Assembly: GCF_003026475.1 (NCBI RefSeq)
Contig: NZ_PYMC01000003.1
Span: 186,001-250,000, forward strand
Source: Photobacterium lipolyticum
GTDB lineage: Bacteria > Pseudomonadota > Gammaproteobacteria > Enterobacterales > Vibrionaceae
Direction: 5' to 3'
DNA: 64,000 bases
Made by a program: the position numbers and the translations under genes
Part shown: piece by piece, positions 33,533-43,124 of the stretch
Position numbering within the stretch: position 1 is the stretch's first letter
Layout of the letters: each line of letters starts with the position of its first letter
Notes under the pieces: model-generated
What the model was told of the DNA's origin: nothing
Database searches by the model: none
What the model saw: the letters and a program-made list of their open reading frames with translations, nothing else

Positions 33533-34279
33533 TTAACTACACACTGAGCAAGTTGGCTGCTTGGTTAGTTTCATTTCACGCCAGCTCATCGACATCGCAT
33601 CCAGCATCAGGATTTTACCTGTTAGCGGATCCCCCATATTTGCGACGACTTTGATGGCTTCCATTGCCTGTACGGCACCCACGATGCCAACGACAGGAGA
33701 CATAATCCCCGCTTCAACACAGCTTAGAGATTGCTGGCCGAACAGGGCGCTTAAACACTGGTAGCAAGGCTCATTGTCTTTATACGTGTAAACGCTGATC
33801 TGCCCTTCCATACGGATAGCGGCACCCGAAATAAGCGGTGTTTTTGTCTGGTGACATAAACGGTTGAGCTGATTACGGGTATCAACATTATCGCTGCAAT
33901 CAAGCACAGTGGAGTGCTGTTCGATTAATGGTAAAAGCTCATCATCACTTAAGCGCTTAGCAATAGTGTCAACTTGGGTGTAAGGGTTAATCGTGGTTAG
34001 TGCCAACCTGGCTGATTCCACTTTTAACTGGCCAACGGTGCCGTCGTTATGCAGTACCTGACGTTGCAGGTTTGAAACTTCCACTTTGTCGTCATCGATC
34101 AGAGTGAGTTTTCCTACCCCTGCTGCCGCCAAATATTGGCTTGATGCACAACCTAAACCACCTGCTCCTAAAATGAGCATAGATGCAGCTTTCAGCGCTT
34201 CCTGACCATCAAAATCAAACTGACGAAGAATGATCTGGCGGTTATAACGAAGCATTTCTTCATCAGAAAGTTCTATCAC
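33533..34279 (-). CDS. moeB: Molybdopterin-synthase adenylyltransferase MoeB
   Basis: A 248-aa E1-like enzyme that adenylates the C-terminal Gly of MoaD in molybdopterin synthesis. It has the ATP-binding GAGGLGC (about 38-44), the DDDKVEVSNLQRQ segment, and DCSDNVDTR. Two CxxC pairs (CYQC near 172 and CSVC at the C-terminus) bind structural zinc. GTG at 34279 is the start, with AGGA upstream. It follows moeA on the same strand after about 100 bp, as in E. coli moeAB. Confidence 0.95.
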   Translation of the reverse strand: MIELSDEEMLRYNRQIILRQFDFDGQEALKAASMLILGAGGLGCASSQYLAAAGVGKLTLIDDDKVEVSNLQRQVLHNDGTVGQLKVESARLALTTINPYTQVDTIAKRLSDDELLPLIEQHSTVLDCSDNVDTRNQLNRLCHQTKTPLISGAAIRMEGQISVYTYKDNEPCYQCLSALFGQQSLSCVEAGIMSPVVGIVGAVQAMEAIKVVANMGDPLTGKILMLDAMSMSWREMKLTKQPTCSVCS

Positions 34280-34380
34280 AATGCGGTCCTGTTCAATAGA
34301 GTTTTGAGTAGCTAGTTTCGAGTAGCGAGCGCCTAGACGCTAGTACTTAGATCCTCTCCACTCTCAACTCTTTACTCACA

Positions 34381-35616
34381 TTAGTACAACGTGTGGTTGA
34401 AAAGCTCGATAGTGACGTCTTCACTTGGCATAATTTGCCCGCGTTCTTGTTCAAGAACCACGAAGCAGTTGGCTTGGTGCATTGAACTGAAAGCACCAGA
34501 GCCCTGATTGCCGGTGGTTGCCACTTCAAACTGACCATCAGGGTTGATTTGATAAATACCGCGTTGGAAGTCGGTACGTCCAGGACGCTTTTTAAAGAAG
34601 GTTGTTGCTTTTGCTTTTATGCGCTGCGGTGGTTGATACTGCGAATGACCAGACAGCTGAGCCAGCATCGGTTGCACCAGTTGATACAGTGTCAGCATGG
34701 CGGATACCGGGTTGCCAGGCAGGCCGCAGAACCAAGTGTTTTCGATAGTGCCGAAGGCAAAGGGTTTACCCGGCTTCATCGCGATCTTCCAGAATCCAAT
34801 CTCACCTTGCTCATCAAGAATGTCTTTGGTGTAGTCTGCTTCACCGACACTCACACCACCAGAGGTGATCATTACATCAGCTTCGTTCGTTGCCTTGACG
34901 AAGGCTTCACGCAGTTTTTCCGGGCAATCTGGGATAATGCCCAGATCGATAACATCACAGCCGAATTTTTCAAGCAGTGCACGAATACCGTACCGGTTGC
35001 TATCATAGATCTGGCCGGCTTCTAATGGTTCACCGACCGGACGCAGTTCATCACCGGTTGAGAAAAATGCAGCCTTAGGGCGTGCAATCACGTTGATCGT
35101 TGCAACACCTAATGAGGCCAGTAGCGGCATTTCACGTGCTGTAATACGAGTGCCTTTAGCTATTACTACATCACCAAGGCGAACATCATCGCCAATCGGG
35201 CGGACATTATCATCAGCGAGTGGCTTGATCAGAAAACGAATTTGGTCGTCGTTAGCCTCTGTTTCTTCTTGCATGACAACGGAATCAGCACCTTCAGGCA
35301 TCTGTGCGCCGGTCATAATACGAATGCACTGGCCTTCAGACCATTTGCCCGCAAAAGGAATGCCTGCAAAGGATTTTCCAGCAAGAACAAGTGTATCGGT
35401 AGTGTTCAGATCCTGAGAGCGAATCGCATAACCGTCCATTGCTGAATTAGCAAATGGCGGCACATTAATTGGTGAGAGAATATCTTCAGCGGTGACACGT
35501 CCCATTGCGTCGGAAAGGGAAACAGCAGAGACTGCCTCCAAAGGCTTAACATCGGCCAAAATTTTGTTCAAAGCCGTTTCAACAGGCATTAGGCCTGGAG
35601 CGTCGCAACATCCCAT
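34381..35616 (-). CDS. moeA: Molybdopterin molybdenumtransferase MoeA
   Basis: A 411-aa cytoplasmic enzyme that inserts molybdate into adenylated molybdopterin. Family motifs: PPFANSAMDGYAIR (about 52-66), the STGDEL turn, GGVSVGEADYTKD and GLPGNPVSAM in the MogA-like domain III. Length equals E. coli MoeA (411). ATG at 35616. Upstream and divergent is folE; no molybdenum-cofactor riboswitch was recognised in the 220-bp gap. Confidence 0.96.
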   Translation of the reverse strand: MGCCDAPGLMPVETALNKILADVKPLEAVSAVSLSDAMGRVTAEDILSPINVPPFANSAMDGYAIRSQDLNTTDTLVLAGKSFAGIPFAGKWSEGQCIRIMTGAQMPEGADSVVMQEETEANDDQIRFLIKPLADDNVRPIGDDVRLGDVVIAKGTRITAREMPLLASLGVATINVIARPKAAFFSTGDELRPVGEPLEAGQIYDSNRYGIRALLEKFGCDVIDLGIIPDCPEKLREAFVKATNEADVMITSGGVSVGEADYTKDILDEQGEIGFWKIAMKPGKPFAFGTIENTWFCGLPGNPVSAMLTLYQLVQPMLAQLSGHSQYQPPQRIKAKATTFFKKRPGRTDFQRGIYQINPDGQFEVATTGNQGSGAFSSMHQANCFVVLEQERGQIMPSEDVTIELFNHTLY

Positions 35617-35836
35617 ATTGGTGTCCGTTATTAGTTATAAGTCATAGGCTGTGATTAGATTGCCAGAAGGGATATTATGACAAAAAAAACGTGTCTGAAC
35701 TATTCACTTATCATTATGTGATGTAATTGTTTTTATTTGCGGGTATCCTTCGGTCAGATTTATCACTGGCGTAGTGATTTCAGTTATGAATTGGGCACGT
35801 TTTTGCATTTAAGCCCAGGCCAGTTGGAGGCGAAGA

Positions 35837-36490
35837 ATGGCGGTATTAAGCGAATCTGCATTAAAGGTGCGTGCAGCCCTTGAAGCTCGCGGACTTGAAA
35901 CACCAATGACTGACAAAGCTGTGAGTCGCGAAGAGAAAAAAGAGAAGATCGAATACCATGTGCGTGAGATCTTAGAGCTGCTTTCGTTAGACTTAACGGA
36001 TGACAGCCTGATGGAAACACCTCACCGTGTTGCAAAAATGTATGTGGATGAAGTGTTCTCCGGATTAGATTACGCAAACTTTCCGAAAATCACAGTGATC
36101 GAAAATAAGATGAACTGTGATGAAATGGTGCGAGTGAAAGATATTACGCTTACCAGTACCTGTGAGCACCATTTGGTGACGATTGATGGCAAGGCGACCG
36201 TCGCTTATATTCCGCGTAGCAAGATCATTGGATTGTCAAAAATTAATCGTATCGTGCGCTTCTTCGGTCAACGTCCGCAGGTGCAGGAACGTATGACCCA
36301 ACAGATTTTAGTTGCACTGCAAACATTGCTTGAAAGCGATGATGTTGCGATCACCATTGATGCGACGCATTATTGTGTAAAAGCACGCGGTGTGATGGAT
36401 GCAACGAGTGTGACGACAACAACGGCACTGGGCGGTATCTTTAAAAGAAACCCCGCGACACGCGCTGAATTTCTTAACGGTATCCGGTAG
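35837..36490 (+). CDS. folE: GTP cyclohydrolase I
   Basis: A 217-aa enzyme turning GTP into 7,8-dihydroneopterin triphosphate, first step of folate synthesis; forms a decamer in the cytoplasm. The zinc ligands are in TCEHHLV (Cys and His) and the second Cys in HYCVKARG; the [20 protein letters not shown] segment and [12 protein letters not shown] are typical. Length equals E. coli FolE (222) within five residues. ATG at 35837 has GGAGG upstream. It is divergent from moeA, as in other Vibrionaceae, and followed by its own terminator. Confidence 0.96.
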   Translation: MAVLSESALKVRAALEARGLETPMTDKAVSREEKKEKIEYHVREILELLSLDLTDDSLMETPHRVAKMYVDEVFSGLDYANFPKITVIENKMNCDEMVRVKDITLTSTCEHHLVTIDGKATVAYIPRSKIIGLSKINRIVRFFGQRPQVQERMTQQILVALQTLLESDDVAITIDATHYCVKARGVMDATSVTTTTALGGIFKRNPATRAEFLNGIR

Positions 36491-36496
36491 TCGCAT

Positions 36497-36540
36497 ATAC
36501 CCAAGTGGCTCACTCTGAAACCTGCACCTTGAGGTCACTA
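36497..36540 (+). repeat. Short copy of a Vibrionaceae-type palindromic repeat
   Basis: ATACCCAAG followed by the reverse complement of a CTCAAGGTGCAGG-like core. The same core occurs in the larger repeat at 42384-42648, so both belong to one interspersed repeat family. Confidence 0.6.
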
Positions 36541-36558
36541 GGGGATAGATTGAAAAAG

Positions 36559-36585
36559 AAGCCGCGACTTGCTCGCGGCTTTTTT
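36559..36585 (+). terminator. Rho-independent terminator of folE
   Basis: AAGCCGCGA-cttgc-TCGCGGCTT followed by TTTT. It sits between folE and the LysR gene, whose start lies at 36625. Confidence 0.9.
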
Positions 36586-36624
36586 GTCGGTTTTGTTCTG
36601 AACACAGATAATGGAGAACGGTTA

Positions 36625-37548
36625 ATGGATCTGATCAAACTTTCCCGGATCAGTATGAAGCACTTGATAACGCTTCATGTCATGTTAGATACCTTAAGTG
36701 TCACGGCCAGTGCCGAACGATTATGCCTGAGCCCGTCATCAGTAAGTAAGACATTGAGTCAGTTACGGGAAAATTTGAATGACGAACTGTTCTACCGTCA
36801 TGGGAACAAGTTAGTTGCTACACCGCTTGCGCGACGACTGGGCCCGACGGTGCACCAGATGATCAATGACATGAACCAGATCATGACGCAGGAAGCTTTT
36901 GAACCATCCCGTTATGAAGGCCGTTTTTCGCTGGCTATGCGTGAAAGTACCTTTGAATTACTGGCGGCTAAGCTAAGTGCTCAGGTGTTCGCGCAGGCTC
37001 CGAATATCCGATTAGATATCTGGTCGAAAGATAGCGTAGGATTTGATGGAGTTTCAAAAGGTCAGCTTGATTTTATCATGTTGCCTCATGACAGAAGTCA
37101 GCCACCGAGCTCTCATACTAATTTGATCTGGGAGACCTTAATTCATGATGAAATGGTCTGTCTGATGAATCCGTCTCATCCTCTAGCCGATAAGAACTTA
37201 ACCATTGAAGATTACCTGCGCTATGGTCATATTGGGATCATGGATAGCGATCTGAATGTTCCTTTCTTTGAATTACAACTTGCCCAACAGCACCAAAAGC
37301 GCAAAACTATGATTACCGTTCCTGATTTCGGTGGTGCAGCTCTGATGTGTCACCACAGTGATCTGCTCTTTACCTGCTCGAAACGCTGGGCACAAATCGC
37401 TTTTCAGGCAAAAGGATTGATCACCAAATCATTACCTTTTAATTACGGGGATGTAGCCTATAGCTTAGTCTGGCATCAGCCGAGTATGAATGATCCCGCA
37501 CACCGATGGTTGTATGAGCAGATAAAGCAATGTTGTAAAGATGGGTAA
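36625..37548 (+). CDS. LysR-family transcriptional regulator
   Basis: A 307-aa regulator: N-terminal winged helix-turn-helix (about residues 9-66; LSVTASAERLCLSPSSVSKTLSQLRE) and C-terminal substrate-binding domain (about 90-300). ATG at 36625 has GGAGA upstream; the open frame extends left through the folE terminator and is not coding there. The target is unknown. It is convergent with the yjjIW pair, so it does not sit in the usual divergent layout of LysR regulators. Distantly similar in layout to YidZ. Effector unknown. Confidence 0.88.
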   Translation: MDLIKLSRISMKHLITLHVMLDTLSVTASAERLCLSPSSVSKTLSQLRENLNDELFYRHGNKLVATPLARRLGPTVHQMINDMNQIMTQEAFEPSRYEGRFSLAMRESTFELLAAKLSAQVFAQAPNIRLDIWSKDSVGFDGVSKGQLDFIMLPHDRSQPPSSHTNLIWETLIHDEMVCLMNPSHPLADKNLTIEDYLRYGHIGIMDSDLNVPFFELQLAQQHQKRKTMITVPDFGGAALMCHHSDLLFTCSKRWAQIAFQAKGLITKSLPFNYGDVAYSLVWHQPSMNDPAHRWLYEQIKQCCKDG

Positions 37549-37670
37549 GGCGGGCGTTAGGAAAGAGCGGTTCTAGGTTCTCGGCTCTAGGCTCTAGAAA
37601 AAGCAAAAAGCCTAGAAATTTCTAAGCACATTGTGGTTTGGTTTTTCTACCCATAACTCAGATCCGGGTC

Positions 37671-38579
37671 TTAAACATAAACCGCAGGCAACACTAAATT
37701 TTTCACCCCGCGAGAGGTGAGTCCGGTTGCCAGCTGGTTAATATCTTGTTCCAGACAGACAGCCCATTCCTGAGCCTCACCTGTAACCCCGTGATGTTGA
37801 AAAGCATTGAGCTTAATTCGGGTATCGGTTGGCAGTGTGTTCAGGTAGCCTGCTAGCTCGTCGATTTCGGCATCAAAATCCGTAATTCCGGGAATGTAAA
37901 GCAAACGCACTTCATACAATTTTTGGTGTCTGGCTAATAGTTCAATAGATTGAAATACACGATGATGATTACGGCCGGTCAGCCATAAATGAGTTTCCTG
38001 TTGCCAGGCTTTCAGATCGATCATCGCACCATCAATGACGGGAAGCAAATTCTGCCAGCCAGTGCTACTAAGGCTGCCATTGCTATCGACCATGCAGGTT
38101 AAATGCAGCAAATCGGGCGCTGATTTAATCATTGTAAACAGTGCTGTAATGAACTTCAGTTGTAGGGTTGCTTCTCCACCCGTTACGGTTATTCCGTTAA
38201 TAAACAGACTATTTTTTCGGAGCACTGCCAGCATCTCTGCAACCGAATATTGCCGGGTTTTCGGGCTTGATTGTTGCGGGCATACTGCTAAACACTGATC
38301 ACAATGGCTGCAGAGTGAAGCGTCCCAGCGTACTCGGGATGTGCCTTTTTGTGGCTGTAGATCTTGCCCGTCCTGCACTTGTTCGTAGAGCGATAACGCC
38401 TGAGTCGGACATTGCGAAACACAGTCGCCACAATCATTACAGTGCCCAATCGTATGGGGATTATGGCAATTTTTACACTTAAAGTTGCACCCTTGCAGGA
38501 AAATAACGAGCCTGTTACCAGGCCCGTCAACGCAAGAGAAAGTCAGAATTTTACTGACCGTCGCTTTATTACCTGTCAC
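37671..38579 (-). CDS. yjjW: Glycyl-radical enzyme activating enzyme YjjW
   Basis: A radical-SAM activase that makes the glycyl radical on its partner YjjI. CxxxCxxC cluster in GCNFKCKNC (the 4Fe-4S that binds SAM), then two ferredoxin-type clusters (CNDCGDCVSQCP and CSHCDQCLAVCP) and ITVTGGEA. It reads close to E. coli YjjW along its length. I prefer GTG at 38579 (AGGA eleven bases upstream, 302 aa) because homology starts at VSKILTFSC; a TTG at 38621 would overlap yjjI by 16 bp. Oxygen-sensitive, so probably used in anoxic growth. Confidence 0.9.
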   Translation of the reverse strand: MTGNKATVSKILTFSCVDGPGNRLVIFLQGCNFKCKNCHNPHTIGHCNDCGDCVSQCPTQALSLYEQVQDGQDLQPQKGTSRVRWDASLCSHCDQCLAVCPQQSSPKTRQYSVAEMLAVLRKNSLFINGITVTGGEATLQLKFITALFTMIKSAPDLLHLTCMVDSNGSLSSTGWQNLLPVIDGAMIDLKAWQQETHLWLTGRNHHRVFQSIELLARHQKLYEVRLLYIPGITDFDAEIDELAGYLNTLPTDTRIKLNAFQHHGVTGEAQEWAVCLEQDINQLATGLTSRGVKNLVLPAVYV

Positions 38580-38605
38580 TTTCTTTGTCCTGATTGATTT
38601 CTGCT

Positions 38606-40135
38606 CTATTTGCAATAGCAAGGAGACTGCTCATGACAGGCGACTCTTGGTGTGCGATTTAAGATGCCGGTTTTTTCAGCCGCTTCTGCGCCTAAGCCTG
38701 TGGTATTGGTACGAGAGCCTTGTTCTTTAAAGATCGCAATATCTGATAATTTAATCATGTAACCTGTCACACGCACTAAATCATTGGAAGCCACATTCGC
38801 CGTGAATTCCCGGAAGCCAAGATTTAGTGCCCCTTTGCACAGCTGATACATTGCTTCAGGGTTCGACTTAACGGTTTCATCTATGGTCAAAATCTCACTG
38901 ATACCCGATGTATAGTATTGATGGTGCTCAGCCAATGCCTGAATGTGAGAAACAGGATCCGGTTCTGACCCATAGGGAATACGTACGCCCGGAGTCACGT
39001 TTTCATCCAGACTAATGCCGCCCTGAGAGTGAAGCAACGCCCGATCATGATAGCCGTAAGTCACTGGGGTTGATTTCACAATCTTATCCAAGGCTGCCGA
39101 GATTTGATGGCCTAACTGGTTCGCAGTTTCATCATGACCGTATTTGCCGTTGCAGCCAGATTTTTCAATCAGAATGTTCACGGCTTCGGCCATCCCATAA
39201 ATGCCGAACATTGGTGCAAAACGCTTTTCGTCAATTAAGCCTTCTTTGACCAGATAACTATCAAAGAAATGGGATTTTTCATGGAGGAACTTCGCACGGG
39301 CTTCTATCAGTTCATACATGATTTGACAGTAATGGGGCAGGGTTTCTGCAAAGAAGCTATCGCTGTTTTCTGCTTGCAGTGCGACCTCTTTTAAATTCAT
39401 TCTAACCAAGGTATTGGCACCACCTGCCAGTGGTAATGAGTTATAACAACTGACAATACCGAAGCCTTTATTGTCGAAAGCGCTGGCATGAATAGGGTAG
39501 TTAGCGATATGTGGCTTACTGCATTCACAGATATTGCTGGCTGCGACATGTAATAGACTATCTGGTGTGATTGTCGGATCGTACATAAAGGTCAGGTTGG
39601 GCGCGATTTGTTTTAGCTCGGCATCGACTTTGAGAATGGTACGGCAGATGATGTTATCGCTTGGGCCGATGTTCACATGCATAAAGGCATCGGGCAAGGT
39701 ACGGTCAAGCATGATCCAGAACAGTTTGATTTTGCGATAAATTGTCGCTTCATCTAGATCTTCAATATAAGGAATTAAGAGTTCATCAAGTTGACCCAGA
39801 TATACGGGGATGTTGGTCACTGAAGGCACATGATGATAAATAATGGTTAATGCGTTTAGTGCTTCATCAAAATTAGTCGCAGGTGGTAATTCCAGATACT
39901 CTGAACCTTGCTGAAGAAATTTTGCGTAGTCAGGCAGAACGTAGCGTGGTTTGAATGGGGCATTGCCCTCAAACATATCGCAGATGATACCAGCCGCCAT
40001 AGCGGTTTTTACTCTTTCGGAGACGGGCAAGTAAGGTAAGTTTGCATCAGCTTCTAACGCGAGATAATTTGATTTTTGCTTAGGGGAAAGCGTCGGATCA
40101 GTAACGATCTGTTTTAATTTAGCCTGCAAGGTCAT
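38606..40135 (-). CDS. yjjI: YjjI glycyl-radical enzyme family protein
   Basis: A 509-aa protein of the YjjI (DUF3029) family of glycyl-radical enzymes. The radical-site region VRVTGYMIKL lies near residue 467, and Cys residues in the FGIVSCYNSLPLAGG loop (about 229-243) probably include the catalytic thiyl Cys. The natural reaction is not known. The activase gene yjjW follows on the same strand, so the pair forms an operon. A candidate FNR box lies 213 bp upstream of the start. The end TPRVACHEQSPCYCK is Cys-rich and unusual for a C-terminus. Confidence 0.9.
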   Translation of the reverse strand: MTLQAKLKQIVTDPTLSPKQKSNYLALEADANLPYLPVSERVKTAMAAGIICDMFEGNAPFKPRYVLPDYAKFLQQGSEYLELPPATNFDEALNALTIIYHHVPSVTNIPVYLGQLDELLIPYIEDLDEATIYRKIKLFWIMLDRTLPDAFMHVNIGPSDNIICRTILKVDAELKQIAPNLTFMYDPTITPDSLLHVAASNICECSKPHIANYPIHASAFDNKGFGIVSCYNSLPLAGGANTLVRMNLKEVALQAENSDSFFAETLPHYCQIMYELIEARAKFLHEKSHFFDSYLVKEGLIDEKRFAPMFGIYGMAEAVNILIEKSGCNGKYGHDETANQLGHQISAALDKIVKSTPVTYGYHDRALLHSQGGISLDENVTPGVRIPYGSEPDPVSHIQALAEHHQYYTSGISEILTIDETVKSNPEAMYQLCKGALNLGFREFTANVASNDLVRVTGYMIKLSDIAIFKEQGSRTNTTGLGAEAAEKTGILNRTPRVACHEQSPCYCK

Positions 40136-40347
40136 AGTACAAAATCCACGTAGTTATTATGGTTATAAGGTAACGTTTGTCTTAGCTTTCCAAAAGTGAA
40201 AAACATAGAATTACAGATTGACCAAATGGAAATTCGCAGCGCCCAATCACACTTTTTTACCCAGCAACATTAAAAAAATCATTTTTTTGTGATGTTCGGT
40301 AATGCCTGTTTTTGAAATAAAAAATGGTGTTATTTATATTTGATTTA

Positions 40348-40361
40348 TTGATTAAAATCAG
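40348..40361 (-). promoter_or_regulatory. Candidate FNR box upstream of yjjIW
   Basis: TTGATTAAAATCAG matches the FNR consensus TTGAT-N4-ATCAA at nine of ten positions. It lies upstream of an anaerobic glycyl-radical operon, so oxygen control is plausible. The rest of the 464-bp gap (40136-40599) is AT-rich and shows no other clear element; the promoter of the L,D-transpeptidase gene must also be here. Confidence 0.55.
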
Positions 40362-40599
40362 TCCTTTCGTCAAATTGTTGACGATTATTTTTGGGAGGGA
40401 AAGAGTGAGTTTGGAATATTAATGATGAAAAATTAACCCACTTAAGCTGTATGAATGACGATTTTTTGTCTAAATATATAATGAGTAAACAAAAATATCA
40501 GGGCTTATCGAATCATGACAATTGTTTCTGACGGAGTCAATTATCATGGGTTGAAGTCAAATATTTATTCATTTCCCTCAGATAAGGATCGCGTTGACG

Positions 40600-42381
40600 A
40601 TGTTAGATCATAAGCGTGTTTTTCCTCAACGGTGCGGCCAATTTCTAGCGTTGTCTTTATTTTTGTCCGGTGGCACTTCGGCTGGCGAAAATTTCATTAC
40701 GGATAAATATGTTGCTTCTGTTGAGAGTGCCTTTTCTGAAACTTCTTCTGTAAATGACAAAGTCGCAGATATAAATGCTGTTACAAAAATTCCATTAGTC
40801 AAAAAATTTGCAGCGGTTAGGCATTCCCTGAGTTGGTCCTACCTGGATGATGTTGCCGTTAACAGCAGTAGAAAGCTGTGTCCGTCAACAGGATCGAAAG
40901 TATGCTTTGCTAAGCTATCAGAACACGCATATGAGGCCAATAATTTTTATCCGCTTTGGCATGAAGAAGCGTTAAGAAAAGAGCTTGAGTTGCAGCTCAA
41001 ATCCGTTGCTGATACTGAAATGGTACCCGGTTTAACGGAACGTTTGTCAGAGTTACGAACCTTGGCATTAAGCACAGATCCGCGGGCTTATGATCTGCTC
41101 GCGACGGATAGCTATTACGTTTATCAATCATATTTGACTCATATCAAGCAAGATCGCAGTGCATTATTCAGAACAGAACCGTTAACTCTATCTAGTCAAT
41201 CTGATGTGATGCTGAGCCAGCTTATGCTTCCGTTGACTCAGACAAAATTACAGTCATTACGGCCGCAAGATACAAAGTTTGAACAAGCTATGGTTATGGT
41301 TGAAAAGATGCAGCAACTGCCATCGCATCCGTTGTCGTCTTTTCGCTTACAGGAAGCGATCCATCAAAATGAGATAATAACGGAAGGTCACGGGGTGATT
41401 CGCGTACTTTATGATCAAGGTGATCTGAGTCAGTTAGATTTCGAACAGCTTTCGCAGAGCGGCGTCATTAATAATTCCGGTGTTGTATTTGACAGTATCA
41501 AGCATTTTCAGCGGCGTCATGGGCTAGTTGTCGACGGGATTATAGGGGCTGAAACGGCAATGCGATTAACCATGGCATATGATGAAATCGCTCGCCGCAT
41601 CGCACTTAACTTACAACGTAGTCGCGTTATAAATCATAGCGAAAATACCCCGCATATTTGGGTGAACATTCCGGATTATATGCTCAGAATATTCGATGGC
41701 AGTGAGGTGATTTTTGAGTCAAGAGTCATTGTCGGACGCTCAAACCGCCCAACGAATCTTTTTTCATCGTCAATTAATACCATGGTTGTCAATCCGACCT
41801 GGAATGTGCCAGAGACGATAAAGCAAAAGGATATTGTTCCTAGCGTAAAACGTTCCCGTGACTACCTTGTTAAACATAACATGCAGATTTTGAAAAGCTG
41901 GCATGACCGTACGAAAGTTCCGGTCGATCAAATTGACTGGCAATCGGTGAATCCAAAAACATTTCCCTATGAATTCCAGCAAGGCCCGGGGCCGAATAAC
42001 GCTTTAGGTAAAGTGAAGTTTCTGATGCCGAACGAGTATTCTATTTTTCTGCATGATACGCCCTCTCGGGGACTGTTCCGCAAAACGAAGCGTAATTTTA
42101 GTTCAGGTTGTGTCCGGGTTGAAAAAGCGGATGATTTGGCGAATTTTATTATCGACTTCCAGCAGCGGAGTAATATTGCGCCATATAGTGCCATGGTGAG
42201 TAATAATAATTCAGATACAGTTTATCTATCACAACGGCTAGGGGTTGATTTCGTTTATCTGACAGCATGGATTGATGAGCACAATGCACTGCAGATGCGT
42301 GAAGACATTTACGGTTACGATAGCCCTAGAGCAGAGCCTGTAGAATCGAAGTATATTTCGATGAAAAATTACCGCCACTAG
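40600..42381 (+). CDS. L,D-transpeptidase, YcbB/LdtD type
   Basis: A 593-aa periplasmic enzyme making 3-3 meso-diaminopimelate cross-links in peptidoglycan. N-terminal signal sequence (about 1-27, LSLFLSGGTSAG). A peptidoglycan-binding segment lies near 300-325 (IKHFQRRHGLVVDGIIGAET). The YkuD catalytic domain runs from about 345 to 520 with FLHDTPSRGLFRKTKRNFSSGCVRV split into H-x-T and SGC(V)R; the Cys is the nucleophile. Length fits LdtD (615). An in-frame TTG at 40594 with a better-spaced AAGGAT is an alternative start. It is monocistronic. Confidence 0.9.
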   Translation: MLDHKRVFPQRCGQFLALSLFLSGGTSAGENFITDKYVASVESAFSETSSVNDKVADINAVTKIPLVKKFAAVRHSLSWSYLDDVAVNSSRKLCPSTGSKVCFAKLSEHAYEANNFYPLWHEEALRKELELQLKSVADTEMVPGLTERLSELRTLALSTDPRAYDLLATDSYYVYQSYLTHIKQDRSALFRTEPLTLSSQSDVMLSQLMLPLTQTKLQSLRPQDTKFEQAMVMVEKMQQLPSHPLSSFRLQEAIHQNEIITEGHGVIRVLYDQGDLSQLDFEQLSQSGVINNSGVVFDSIKHFQRRHGLVVDGIIGAETAMRLTMAYDEIARRIALNLQRSRVINHSENTPHIWVNIPDYMLRIFDGSEVIFESRVIVGRSNRPTNLFSSSINTMVVNPTWNVPETIKQKDIVPSVKRSRDYLVKHNMQILKSWHDRTKVPVDQIDWQSVNPKTFPYEFQQGPGPNNALGKVKFLMPNEYSIFLHDTPSRGLFRKTKRNFSSGCVRVEKADDLANFIIDFQQRSNIAPYSAMVSNNNSDTVYLSQRLGVDFVYLTAWIDEHNALQMREDIYGYDSPRAEPVESKYISMKNYRH

Positions 42382-42383
42382 CG

Positions 42384-42648
42384 ATACCCAAGCTATCTCA
42401 AGATGCAGGATTCAGAGTGGGTCCAGCGGGCTCAGTTCAAGGAAAATAATGGTAGGAATGGCTATTCCCTTTCAACATTATTTGACACAGAAATGGGCTC
42501 GCTGGATCACCCCCAAAGGGCGAGTTTACTTGGCTTCTATGCGTTGTTACCGATTTTTAATTTAGAAACACTAGATCTTCAAATCGGTGCCTAGCCTAGA
42601 AGCCAAGTAATTCTCGCTGAAACGAGCATCTTGAGGAAGCTTGGGTAT
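42384..42648. repeat. 265-bp palindromic repeat element (MITE-like)
   Basis: The outer ends are 23-bp inverted repeats matching at 21 positions (42384-42406 and 42626-42648; ATACCCAAGC start, GCTTGGGTAT end). A perfect 14-bp inner inverted repeat, TTACTTGGCTTCTA with its complement, lies at 42526-42539 and 42597-42610. No credible gene is inside. The structure suggests a non-autonomous mobile repeat or a decayed insertion sequence of the family common in Vibrionaceae. A related short copy is at 36497-36540. No clear target duplication was found. Confidence 0.7.
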
Positions 42649-42950
42649 ATACCCGTTAAGACAGCATCCGTTACAACAAAAAAATTACATTTCCCCTTCT
42701 TTAAACGAACACGGAAAATGTGATCTTCTACTTATATTTGATGTAACAAAGACATTGATATTTATCAATGGCTAAATTTGTTTGTGTTGCAAAAAAAGTT
42801 GGCGAAGTAACTGGAATGCAACAATACTTAATTACTACTGAATGGTTGATATTTGTGCAACAGGAAAAAGCAATATTGAGGGGTCTACCTCTTTAGGGTT
42901 GTACCTTTTTTGTTACCTTTATATAACAGTTGATGCATAAGGAATGAATG

Positions 42951-43124
42951 ATGGAAAGGAAAATGCTAATACGCAATATTTCTTATATGGAGAGAGAACT
43001 CGCTGATATGAAGAAGGAACTAGCACAACTGGAAGCAAAAGCAGAAGTGCTAGAGTTAAAGGAGTGTCGGCCGAAGCAATTATATCTACCAGATTCTCAA
43101 CTCAGAGCGATGGCAATAGCATAA
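42951..43124 (+). CDS. Small coiled-coil protein (57 aa), unannotated-type gene
   Basis: An open frame of 57 codons beginning MERKMLIRN, with AAGGA seven bases upstream of ATG 42951 (another ATG directly before). The middle, ERELADMKKELAQLEAKAEVL, has a clear heptad pattern and would form a short coiled coil. No family is recognised. It stands alone between the repeat element and the eut promoter region. The good ribosome-binding site and sensible composition favour a real gene, but only 57 codons of evidence are available. Confidence 0.45.
   Translation: MERKMLIRNISYMERELADMKKELAQLEAKAEVLELKECRPKQLYLPDSQLRAMAIA

Noticed and set aside
35617-35836. Molybdenum-cofactor riboswitch between moeA and folE
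   Set aside because: No matching structured core could be seen in the short gap.
42403-42594. Open frame of 63 codons in the repeat element
   Set aside because: It lies wholly inside nested inverted repeats and has no ribosome-binding site.
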